Positions 34,946-42,760 of a DNA stretch of 64,000 nt are shown in pieces. Position 1 is the stretch's first letter, and every line of letters begins with the position of its first letter. Below the pieces are notes generated by a model. The model worked only from the letters and a program-made list of their open reading frames with translations, made no database searches and was not told where the DNA came from. The translations under genes and the position numbers were made by a program. Source of the DNA: CAZDKK01 sp964506245 (GTDB taxonomy: Bacteria > Eisenbacteria > RBG-16-71-46 > CAIMUX01 > WJJG01). The stretch lies in contig CAZDKK010000018.1 of the NCBI GenBank assembly GCA_964506245.1, forward strand, positions 14,178 through 78,177, in the 5' to 3' direction.

Positions 34946-36439
34946 GTGGACATCCTGGCGATTCATCCGCAGGAGCCCGAGCGAGCGGTCTTCGAGAAGA
35001 TGCCGCCCCTGGGCATGCTGTGGATTGCGGGTGAGCTGCGCAAGGCCGGCTACGAGGTTGCCTTCTACGACCAGCAGGTCGATGAGCGCACACCCGAGGA
35101 GATCGTGCGTGCCGCTCGACCGCGCTTGGTTCTGATCGGAGGCACGACCCACAGCCGCTTCGCATCCTTCGCCGCGGCGCGGGCCGTCAAGCAGGTGGAT
35201 CCCAGCGCGCTGGTTGTCTACGGCGGCCCCCACGCCTCCTTCACCGCGCCGGACACGCTCACCCACATCACCGAGATCGACATCGTCGCCCATGGCGAGG
35301 GCGAGGAGACGGCGCTCGAGCTGGCAGAGTGGGCGCTGCGCGGCGCAGGCCGACCCGAGGACCTCGGGCGTATCCGGGGCATCTCCTATCGTCGGGACGG
35401 CCAGGTGGCTCGCACGCCGGATCGGCCACCCATCGCCGACCTCGACCGGCTGGGCCCGCCCGCGCGCGACCTCGTTCCCCTCGATCGCTACGCCATGCAG
35501 ATGGACTACCTCAGTCGCCCCGGCGCGTCGGTGGTGAGCGCCCGAGGGTGTCCGATCCTGTGCACGTTCTGCTCCGCGGCGGCCATGTTCGGGCGAACCT
35601 ACCGCACGCGCACGCCGGCCCTGGTGGTGGACGAGATCGAGGGCCTGCTCGCCCAGGGCGCCGAGGGCATCAAGATCTTCGACAGCACCTTCACGCTGAG
35701 TCGCCGTCACGTGGAGGAGTTCTGCGACGAAATCAAGAGGCGCGATCTGCGCTTCCCCTGGGAGTGCGAGATCCGGGTCGGATCGGTCGACAAGGTGCTG
35801 CTGGCGAAGATGCAGGTCGCCGGCTGCTACTACATCGACGTCGGCATCGAGTCGGGTTCCCAGCGCGTGCTGGATGAGTGCGTCGGCAAACGGATTTCAC
35901 TCGGCGATGCCCGCCGGACGCTGGAGTGGGCGCGCGAGCTGGGTCTCCTCGCCAAGGTCTTCTACACGGTCGGCCACCCCGGAGAGACATTTGCCGAGGG
36001 TTTGCGGACCCTCGCCTTCATGGCCCGCACGCGCCGGAGCACGCGGCTCCAGGCCTGCCGGATCGGCGTCAAGGTCTATCCCGGAACGCAGGTCGCGGAC
36101 TACGCCGAACGCAAGAAACTCATGCCCCCAGGCTTCCGGTGGTCGGCTCCGTATGATAACGAGGACAATCGCGCGCTGCTGAGCGAGCTCGACACCGTGC
36201 CCGTGTTGATCCAGCCGCAGCTAGGGCTGCGCGAGCTGCGACGGCTGCGCGTGCTGTTTCTGCTGATGCGCTCGTTCTCCGCGCGGTATCTGTTCGCCAA
36301 GGTGGGAGCACTGCTGCGCGGCGAAGGGCTGCCGGAGAATGCGCGCGCGCTTCTGCGCGGGAGGGCGGGAACGCCCCGAGGACCCAGCGATCAGGGTCGC
36401 ACAGATCCACCCGCGGGCAGATCGCCGGCGAGGGAATAG
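34946..36439 (+). CDS. B12-binding-domain radical SAM protein
   Basis: A 497-residue cytosolic or membrane-associated enzyme with a GTG start at 34946. The N-terminal cobalamin-binding-like domain has PPLGMLWIAGELRKAGYEV, LVLIGGTTHSRF, VVYGGPHAS and IVAHGEGEET, though without an obvious DxHxxG. The radical SAM core begins with SARGCPILCTFCSAA (the CxxxCxxC 4Fe-4S/SAM cluster) and continues with FDSTFTLSRRHVEEFCDEI, YIDVGIESGSQRVLDE and VFYTVGHPGET. This is the class B/BchE-like architecture used in lipid, cofactor and surface-glycan modification. Lying between a deacetylase-like protein and a CotH-type protein, it may modify an envelope molecule; the substrate is unknown. Confidence 0.92.
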   Translation: MDILAIHPQEPERAVFEKMPPLGMLWIAGELRKAGYEVAFYDQQVDERTPEEIVRAARPRLVLIGGTTHSRFASFAAARAVKQVDPSALVVYGGPHASFTAPDTLTHITEIDIVAHGEGEETALELAEWALRGAGRPEDLGRIRGISYRRDGQVARTPDRPPIADLDRLGPPARDLVPLDRYAMQMDYLSRPGASVVSARGCPILCTFCSAAAMFGRTYRTRTPALVVDEIEGLLAQGAEGIKIFDSTFTLSRRHVEEFCDEIKRRDLRFPWECEIRVGSVDKVLLAKMQVAGCYYIDVGIESGSQRVLDECVGKRISLGDARRTLEWARELGLLAKVFYTVGHPGETFAEGLRTLAFMARTRRSTRLQACRIGVKVYPGTQVADYAERKKLMPPGFRWSAPYDNEDNRALLSELDTVPVLIQPQLGLRELRRLRVLFLLMRSFSARYLFAKVGALLRGEGLPENARALLRGRAGTPRGPSDQGRTDPPAGRSPARE

Positions 36440-36518
36440 TCTTGTGGAGTCGACTTGCGACCGATTGGCAGTGTGGCTGCGTGCTATCGTGACAGGAAGT
36501 CCATGGGGTATTTCGGGA

Positions 36519-39176
36519 ATGGCGTTTCCGGGCCCGCAGTTCCGCTCCGTCGCCGTGGAGATCGCGGTCGGCTTCGCGCTCGCGGCCTCCGTCGCGGCCG
36601 CGGCATTCGAGTGGCCGCTGCGCATCAACTGCGGCGGCGAGGCGCTCGAGCTGGACGGCGGCGGCGCGTACCTGGCCGACGTCCCCTACGACGCGGCGCG
36701 CGGTTTCGGCTACCTTGACGGCGAGGCGTTCGAGAGCCGCATCCGCGTCGGCGTCGGCGGCACGGCCGTCCCGGACCTCTACCTCACTGAGCGCGTTGGC
36801 TCCTTCACGTACCGCTTCGATCTCCCCCCGGGCGAGTACGTCCTCACGCTGCGCCTGGCTGCGATCCTGAACCATGGAGAGTGTCTCGGCCGCTTTGACA
36901 TCGCGCTGGGCGCGCAGCTCCTGGCCGATAGCATCGACCTGGCGGCGCGCGCTCCGCGGGGCTATGCGCAGGACCTGCGCTTCATCGTGATGAGCACCGG
37001 CGGGCCGGCATCGATCCACTTCCCGGCCGCGCTGGGGCAGGCCGAACTGGCCGGCATCGAACTGGAACCGTTCCCGGCCGACCTCCCCGATCCCGAAGGG
37101 GTGGAGGGACTGGAGGCCTGGTCCTGTCCCGGGGGCGTGTTCCTGCACTGGGACGCGCCGTATCCCGAACGGATTCTTGCCTTCCGGCTCTGGCGCGCGC
37201 CCGGCGCGGGCGGAGACTTCGCCGAACTGCTCCAGTGCGCCGGCCTGATGCAGCGCTACTGGGACGGCGACGTGCAACCCGGGGTGACCTACCGGTACCG
37301 CGTTGCCAGCGTCGATCTCCTCGGGCGTGAAAGCGAGGCATCGGAGGTAGATCGGCTGACGTCGCTTCCCCTCGATGGAAGCCGCCAACCGACCTTCGAT
37401 CTGCGGATCGATCCCGACAGCCTGCGACTCATCCTCGGGGATCCCTTTCGGGAGCATTGGGTCCGCGCGCAAATCCTGGTTCCCGAGGGCGGCGCGCAGG
37501 ACATCCGCATCCGCGTGCGCGGCGACGCTTCGCGCTACTCGCAGAAGAAGTCGTTCAAGGTCAAGTTCCTGAAGGGCGGATCCTACGCCGGCCGCGACAT
37601 CCTGAACCTGGTTTGGAAGAACGAGCCGACCTTCCAGCGCGAGGCCCTGGCAGCGGCCGTCTTCCGCTGGGGCGGTGTGCACGCCGCGGGGGTCGACTTC
37701 CTGCATCTGACCATGAACGGACGCGACCAGGGCCTGTACTACCGCATCGAGCAGATCGATGATCAGTACCTACAAGCGCGAGGCTGGGACCGCACCGGGC
37801 CGCTCATCGAAGTCGAGGGTGGCAACATGGACCTCCTGCCCGATTCAGAAGCATACGCCCGCGCCTACGATCGCAAGACGGGTGACGAAGACGACCTGTC
37901 GCCATTCATCGAACTGGTCGAGACCGTCAACCTGACCGACGCCACCGCCTTCCCCGAGACCATCTGGGACGCGCTGGACGTCGAGGAGTTTCTCGACTGG
38001 TACGCGCTCATCGTTCTCATGGTCGACTACGACATCACCCGCGGAAACCACTACTTCTTCAGACCGTCCGCGGGAGGACGGTGGCGCATCTTGCCCTGGG
38101 ACAACGAGCTGTCCTTCTCACACCGGCTCGCCCTGGACATGCCCCTCGACCTCGGGGCGGAGGGCAGCGAGCGGGAGCTCCCGGCCGGACCGAACCGCCT
38201 GATCACGCGGATCCTCGACGTGGAGGGCTTCCGCCGCCTGCACGCCATGAAGCTCAGTCTCCTGCTCTCCGAGGTCTTCACGGAGGAACGCCTGCTGGCC
38301 GCCATTGACAGCCTCTTCGAAGCCGTGCGCGAGGATGCGATGCGCGACCACCGCAAGTCGACCTGGGAGGACAACGAGGCGTTCTTGGACGAGGTGGACA
38401 ATCTGCGCCGGTTCGTTGTCTGGCGTCGCACATTCGTACAAGAACAGCTGCCTGCCTGGGCTCCGCCCCGCGAGGACCTGCGCTTCAGTGAACTCTCCGT
38501 GCAGCCCGACGGTACGGGTTTCGTCGAGTTGCACAATCCAACCAGTGAATCGCAAGCGCTCGGGGTGCTGCTCCTGACCGACCGCCCATTCATCGGCACG
38601 CAGACTACCTGGCGACCGGGTGGGGGGACGCTGGCGCCGGGCGGTCACCTGGTGATCGGCCTAGGGAGTGGATCGGCGCTGGGCCGCGCGGTTGCACCAT
38701 TCCGTCCGCCGGGCGCTGGGCGTTGCCTGGCCCTCTTCCGCGAACGGGCGGGGGAATTCGAACTCCTCGATGTGGTCTCGTGGCCCGCCTTCCTGGCCGA
38801 CGGGACCCTGGTGCAGCAGGGCGGGTCGGGACGATCGTGGGCGGTGATGGACTGGCCCACGCCCGGATGGGACCCCGGACCCGCGTCCGACGGCCGGCTC
38901 CCGGATCTGCAGCGCGCCGCAGTGCGCCCCCAGCCGGCCCGGGGGTCGGTGCTCCTGCTGGGCACCCTGGAGCAGGCGGGCGAGTGCCAGCTCGATCTCT
39001 TCGACGTGCAAGGCCAGCGGGTGCGGCGGCTGCTCTGCGGCTGGATGCCGGAGGGGACCTTCGCGATTCCCTGGGACGGTCTGAGTCAGGCGGGTCATCC
39101 GGCTACCAGCGGCGTCTACTTCGCGCGCCTGGCCGGGTCGCATGGTCCGCCCGCTCGCGTGGTCCGCGTGCGCTGA
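36519..39176 (+). CDS. Secreted CotH-kinase-family protein: malectin-like, FN3, CotH, LTD and FlgD-like domains
   Basis: An 885-residue exported protein. I use the ATG at 36519, which directly precedes the signal sequence IAVGFALAASVAAAAF; upstream starts would overlap the previous gene. The domains in order are: malectin-like carbohydrate-binding (LRINCGGEALELDGGGAYLA) to about 185; FN3-like (GLEAWSCPGGVFLHWDAP) to about 280; CotH kinase (RVRGDASRYSQKKSFKVKF, LYYRIEQIDDQYLQARGW, VDYDITRGNHYFF, WRILPWDNELSFSH) about 290-640; lamin-tail-like LTD (FSELSVQPDGTGFVELHNP) about 655-760; FlgD-like end (LFDVQGQRVRR, SGVYFARLAGS). CotH is an atypical kinase phosphorylating spore-coat proteins; secreted bacterial members outside Firmicutes are largely uncharacterised. 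Confidence 0.86.
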   Translation: MAFPGPQFRSVAVEIAVGFALAASVAAAAFEWPLRINCGGEALELDGGGAYLADVPYDAARGFGYLDGEAFESRIRVGVGGTAVPDLYLTERVGSFTYRFDLPPGEYVLTLRLAAILNHGECLGRFDIALGAQLLADSIDLAARAPRGYAQDLRFIVMSTGGPASIHFPAALGQAELAGIELEPFPADLPDPEGVEGLEAWSCPGGVFLHWDAPYPERILAFRLWRAPGAGGDFAELLQCAGLMQRYWDGDVQPGVTYRYRVASVDLLGRESEASEVDRLTSLPLDGSRQPTFDLRIDPDSLRLILGDPFREHWVRAQILVPEGGAQDIRIRVRGDASRYSQKKSFKVKFLKGGSYAGRDILNLVWKNEPTFQREALAAAVFRWGGVHAAGVDFLHLTMNGRDQGLYYRIEQIDDQYLQARGWDRTGPLIEVEGGNMDLLPDSEAYARAYDRKTGDEDDLSPFIELVETVNLTDATAFPETIWDALDVEEFLDWYALIVLMVDYDITRGNHYFFRPSAGGRWRILPWDNELSFSHRLALDMPLDLGAEGSERELPAGPNRLITRILDVEGFRRLHAMKLSLLLSEVFTEERLLAAIDSLFEAVREDAMRDHRKSTWEDNEAFLDEVDNLRRFVVWRRTFVQEQLPAWAPPREDLRFSELSVQPDGTGFVELHNPTSESQALGVLLLTDRPFIGTQTTWRPGGGTLAPGGHLVIGLGSGSALGRAVAPFRPPGAGRCLALFRERAGEFELLDVVSWPAFLADGTLVQQGGSGRSWAVMDWPTPGWDPGPASDGRLPDLQRAAVRPQPARGSVLLLGTLEQAGECQLDLFDVQGQRVRRLLCGWMPEGTFAIPWDGLSQAGHPATSGVYFARLAGSHGPPARVVRVR

Positions 39177-39456
39177 TATCGCGGCGCCTGCGAGGTGGAG
39201 TTGACTCCCCACCCGCCTGTGCCCAGACTCCGGTGCAACGGCTCCCAGGCGAGTGTCACTTCGGATCAGTAGGCCAACGACGTGACCGATCTAGGCGAAA
39301 GACTGATCCCGCGCAGTCGACCTGCAACCAGGTGACTCCACCTCGCTCGGATCCTTGACGACCGGTGGACTTGGGGGTTCGGATCTTGACCTGCCCGGAA
39401 CCCCTCCCGCATTCTGCCGGAGCTCCGGGGCGACGCCGCCGGGCAGGATGCAGGTC

Positions 39457-40839
39457 ATGCGAATCAGCGACGTTTCGTACAAGCCGTTCGATGCCGTGAT
39501 CGCCCTCATGGTCCTCACGGGCATCGCCGGTCTGGTCGCTTTCGGGATGGTGATGCTGGCCCACCCCGAGCGATCCCTCTGCTCCGGGGACGTGGCCTAC
39601 GTGCGGATGGCCCGCACGATCACCGCGGAAGGCCCGCTCTGCCTCGAATCCGCGACCGGCTCCCCTGAGCTGCACCGCACGCCCGGCTACCCCCTCTTCC
39701 TCGCGGCGGTGGCGCCGTGGCGCGGGATGGGCGGTTTGCGGCTGCTGCTCATGCTGCAGGCCCTGCTGACCCTCGGCACAGCAGTGCTGCTGACGGATAC
39801 CGCCCGTTGTTGGTGCGGGCCCGAACGCGGGCGGAAGCCGCTGGTGGCGGGCGCCTTGTGGCTTTCGAACCCCGCCGTGCTCGTTCTGGCATACCAGGTA
39901 CTCAGCGAGATCCTGTTTGTCTTCCTGCTGGTCCTATCCCTGTGGGTGTTCGTGCGCGGCCTGCGCACGCGACAGCGCTGGTCGCCGGCGCTGGCAGGGA
40001 TGTCCCTGGGTGCATCGATTCTCGTGCGGCCGATCGGATTGGTCCTGATCCCGGCTGCTGTGGGTGCGTGGGTTGTCGGCACCCGGCGCACCCGATCCGC
40101 GGGCGAGGCCGTGCCGCCGCGAATGGATGCTCCCGCCGTACGACGCGGTCATCTCATCCCATGGATCGCTGGCGTGGCCGTGCTGCCCGGACTCTGGTTG
40201 TTGCACAACGGCGTCGACCACGGCTACTGGGGCATCTCCAAGACCGGTGTCTCCTTCGCCTATTCCGCCTACGGTGAGCCGTACCTGGCGGCACGCGTCC
40301 GGACGGAGGGGCTGAACGCCTACGACACCGGGGAAGTCGCGGCCGGGGGCGCGCTGACTGCGGTGGCGAGCAGCATTCTCAAGCACCCCGGGGCCTTCGC
40401 GCGGACCTGGCTGGAGGGCGCGTTCATGACCGCGCTGGGGCCCGGGGAGTGGACCATGCGCAGGGCGCTGCTGGGCGAGCTGGCCACTCGTCCCGGAACG
40501 CCGTTGTCGGTCACCACCATCTCCCAATCCGACCAAGGCCTCGTGTTCGAGACCGGGACGATCACCGGGGATGTGAAACCGCAGCCCCGCACACCCACCG
40601 TCTATCTGCTCGTCCTGTGGAGTGTCGCTGTGACGGCCGTCACCTACATCGCCGCCCTGAAAGGCGCGGTCGCCGGACTGCGCCGTCGTGACCCGTTGGC
40701 CGCCTTCTGCGTGCTGGCCATCCTGTTACTGCTGGTGGGATCCTCCGGGTACCAAGCGCACGCGCGATTCCGCGTGCCGATGATTCCCTATCTCACCTTG
40801 CTGGCAACACTGGCACGACCCCCAGCGCGCCACCTCTGA
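39457..40839 (+). CDS. GT-C type membrane glycosyltransferase (PMT/ArnT-like)
   Basis: A 460-residue integral membrane protein. The ATG at 39457 has AGGA 8 bases upstream; an in-frame ATG at 39448 is also possible. There are about ten hydrophobic helices (for example VIALMVLTGIAGLVAFGMVM and ILFVFLLVLSLWVFVRGL). After the first helix comes the GT-C signature: an acidic loop with SGDVAYVRMARTI and ELHRTPGYPLFLAAVAPW, as in dolichol- or undecaprenyl-phosphate-sugar-using transferases. Near the end, SSGYQAHARFRVPMIPYLTL is also family-like. It should transfer a sugar from a lipid carrier to a periplasmic acceptor. With the deacetylase-like and CotH genes it may belong to an envelope glycosylation group. 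Confidence 0.85.
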   Translation: MRISDVSYKPFDAVIALMVLTGIAGLVAFGMVMLAHPERSLCSGDVAYVRMARTITAEGPLCLESATGSPELHRTPGYPLFLAAVAPWRGMGGLRLLLMLQALLTLGTAVLLTDTARCWCGPERGRKPLVAGALWLSNPAVLVLAYQVLSEILFVFLLVLSLWVFVRGLRTRQRWSPALAGMSLGASILVRPIGLVLIPAAVGAWVVGTRRTRSAGEAVPPRMDAPAVRRGHLIPWIAGVAVLPGLWLLHNGVDHGYWGISKTGVSFAYSAYGEPYLAARVRTEGLNAYDTGEVAAGGALTAVASSILKHPGAFARTWLEGAFMTALGPGEWTMRRALLGELATRPGTPLSVTTISQSDQGLVFETGTITGDVKPQPRTPTVYLLVLWSVAVTAVTYIAALKGAVAGLRRRDPLAAFCVLAILLLLVGSSGYQAHARFRVPMIPYLTLLATLARPPARHL

Positions 40840-41057
40840 GGCCGGAACCGATCTTTGATCCCTCGCTCCCCAGACGCTCGCCACAGATCGGAGGTTCAAC
40901 AGCGAGGCCGCGCTCGCCGGCCGTCCGCAGCGGCATCCGTGCATGGCCCTGCACAGGTCGCGCGCACTAGTCCAGAATCGGCATGGCAGGGATCCGGCAG
41001 CCAGTCTCGCCAGTGACCCTGCGCGTGGATACGCCGCCGTAGCACCTTCGCCGCACC

Positions 41058-42377
41058 TCACCCCACCCCGTACCGCCTCTTCAGCCGGAACCCGTCCTTG
41101 ACCGCCTCGCGCTCCAGCTCCTCGCGAAAGCCGGGGTGAGCGATCTGCACGAGCTTCTCGGCGCGCTTGCCGAAGGGCAGGCCCGCCAGGTCGACCGCGC
41201 CGTACTCGGTGACGACCCAGGAAACGTCACCCTGGCTGGTCACCACCCCGGCTCCCTCGGGCAGCCGCGGCACGATGCGCGAGATGCGCTTGCCGCCGAT
41301 CGTGGCGGTGGAGGGCAGCGTGATCACCGGCTTGCCGCCCGGGCTCAGCGATGCGCCGCGGATGAAATCGACCTGCCCGCCCAGGCCGCTGTAGAACTGC
41401 CCGCCGCGGATCGAGTCGGAGCAGACCTGGCCCTTCAGATCGATCTGGAGGGCCGCGTTGATCGCCACGACCTTGGGGTTCTGGGCGATGTTGAAGATGT
41501 GGTTCGTGTAGGAGGCCGGCATGAGCTGGATGCCCGGGTGGCCGTCGGCCCACTTGTACAGCTCCTGAGAGCCCATGATGAAGCTCGAAACGGAGCGACC
41601 GGTGTCGATCTTCTTGAGGCTGTTGTCGACCGCGCCGCATTCCATCAGGGCCATCATGCCGGTGGAAACCATCTCGGAATGGATGCCCAGGTGTTTGCGG
41701 TCGCGGACAAACCTCAGTACCGCGTCGGGGATCGCGCCGATCCCCATCTGCAGGGTCGAGCCGTCCTCGATGAGGTCGGCAACGAACTTCGCCACGCGCG
41801 TGCTGACCTCATCCTCCCCGTGCTGCTCGAGCGTCAGCAGCGGGCGGTCGACCTCGACGAAGGCGTCGATCTCGTCCTCCCGCAGCAGGGTTTCCCCGAA
41901 GGTGAACGGCATCTGCTTGTTCACCTCGACGATCACCCGCTTGGCGGTGCGGGCGGCGTCGAGGTTGATGTCGACGCAGACCCCCAGGCTGAAGAAGCCG
42001 CGGTGGGGCGGCGAGACCTGCAGCAGCGCGATGTCGAGGCCGTTCGCCTGCATGGCGCGCGGGACGTTGCTCAGGTGGATGGGGATCGCGTAGGCGCGCC
42101 CCTCGTTCTGCGCCTGGCGCACGTTGGGCCCGGTGAAGTACGCGTAGTGGGTGAAGGACTCCGTGTACTCGGGCTTCACGTAGGGTGCGGACTCATCCGT
42201 CGTGCCGAGGGTGAGGATGTGGTAGACCTCGACGTCGCGCAGCTCGGGGGCGCGGCGCGTCATGGCCTGGACGAGCCCCACCGGCACGGCCCCACCCGAT
42301 CCGACGAACACCTTGTCCCCGGAGCGGATCATCCGGACCGCTTCGTCGGCGCTCATGACCTTCGAACTGGGCAACAT
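41058..42377 (-). CDS. Acetyl-CoA hydrolase/CoA-transferase (4-hydroxybutyrate or butyrate:acetate type)
   Basis: A 439-residue cytosolic enzyme, full length for the family; GGAGGAGTC precedes the ATG. Diagnostic segments are: the N-terminal CoA-binding region VFVGSGGAVPVGLVQAM; LLQVSPPHRGFFSLGVCVD; LQMGIGAIPDAVL; the catalytic Glu in LGIHSEMVSTGMM; GGQVDFIRGASLSPGGKPV; and WVVTEYGAVDLAGLPFGKRA. Members transfer CoA between acyl-CoA and free acids (4-hydroxybutyrate, butyrate, propionate, succinate), forming part of fermentative or acid-recycling metabolism. The exact acid cannot be read from sequence. It is monocistronic here. Its upstream region carries an array of 11-bp repeats. Confidence 0.93.
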   Translation of the reverse strand: MLPSSKVMSADEAVRMIRSGDKVFVGSGGAVPVGLVQAMTRRAPELRDVEVYHILTLGTTDESAPYVKPEYTESFTHYAYFTGPNVRQAQNEGRAYAIPIHLSNVPRAMQANGLDIALLQVSPPHRGFFSLGVCVDINLDAARTAKRVIVEVNKQMPFTFGETLLREDEIDAFVEVDRPLLTLEQHGEDEVSTRVAKFVADLIEDGSTLQMGIGAIPDAVLRFVRDRKHLGIHSEMVSTGMMALMECGAVDNSLKKIDTGRSVSSFIMGSQELYKWADGHPGIQLMPASYTNHIFNIAQNPKVVAINAALQIDLKGQVCSDSIRGGQFYSGLGGQVDFIRGASLSPGGKPVITLPSTATIGGKRISRIVPRLPEGAGVVTSQGDVSWVVTEYGAVDLAGLPFGKRAEKLVQIAHPGFREELEREAVKDGFRLKRRYGVG

Positions 42378-42399
42378 GACTCCTCCTGACCTCGTTCTG

Positions 42400-42454
42400 G
42401 ACCCTTACGGGACTCTGCCCAGACTCTCTCGGGACTCTCTCGGGGCTCTCTTGG
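42400..42454. repeat. Array of five 11-bp repeats upstream of the CoA-transferase gene
   Basis: Consecutive 11-mers read GACCCTTACGG, GACTCTGCCCA, GACTCTCTCGG, GACTCTCTCGG, GGCTCTCTTGG. Two are identical and all share the G-A/G-C-(C/T)-C-T start. Eleven bases is about one helical turn, so every copy presents the same face. The array begins 23 bases upstream of the CoA-transferase ATG (42377, minus) and could be an operator for it or for the divergent outer-membrane gene. Confidence 0.5.
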
Positions 42455-42589
42455 GAGCCGTCCCGCGCCTCTGCGAGGGTCCGGCGCCGCGGTGCCGCTC
42501 GACGGCGTCCGCAAGCGCCCCACGATCAGCCGGTGAGTCTAGCCGTCGCTGGGGCCCACAACAACGTCGATCGGCCCGGTGGATGGAGG

Positions 42590-42595
42590 TAGAAT
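42590..42595 (+). promoter_or_regulatory. Possible -10 element for the beta-barrel gene
   Basis: TAGAAT differs from the consensus by one base and is about 165 bases before the ATG at 42761. No clear -35 hexamer is present at 17-18 bases, so an activator may be needed if this is a promoter. Confidence 0.3.
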
Positions 42596-42760
42596 CCCGC
42601 TCCGGCGCCGTCTGAAATCAGGCAACAGGCTGGGGATGCACCTATTCTTGCGATGCGCTTCGGACGTCCCCGACGGTGCGAAGCCCGGCGGCAATCCGGT
42701 CCGGGTGGACCTTTTGGCAGAGCCCTTGCCGGGCGGGATCTCAGACTGAAAGGAGTGACC

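Larger units (their letters stand above)
42378..42760. other. 383-base divergent intergenic region
   Basis: Lies between the CoA-transferase start and the beta-barrel gene start. It contains the 11-bp repeat array (42400-42454) and a good -10 hexamer, TAGAAT, at 42590-42595 on the plus strand. The -35 region of that promoter is poor. No gene is supported. Confidence 0.5.

Noticed and set aside
40848..40891. Inverted repeat CCGATCT/AGATCGG between convergent genes
   Set aside because: The arms are 7 bases with a 30-base loop, which is too weak to call a terminator in GC-rich DNA.
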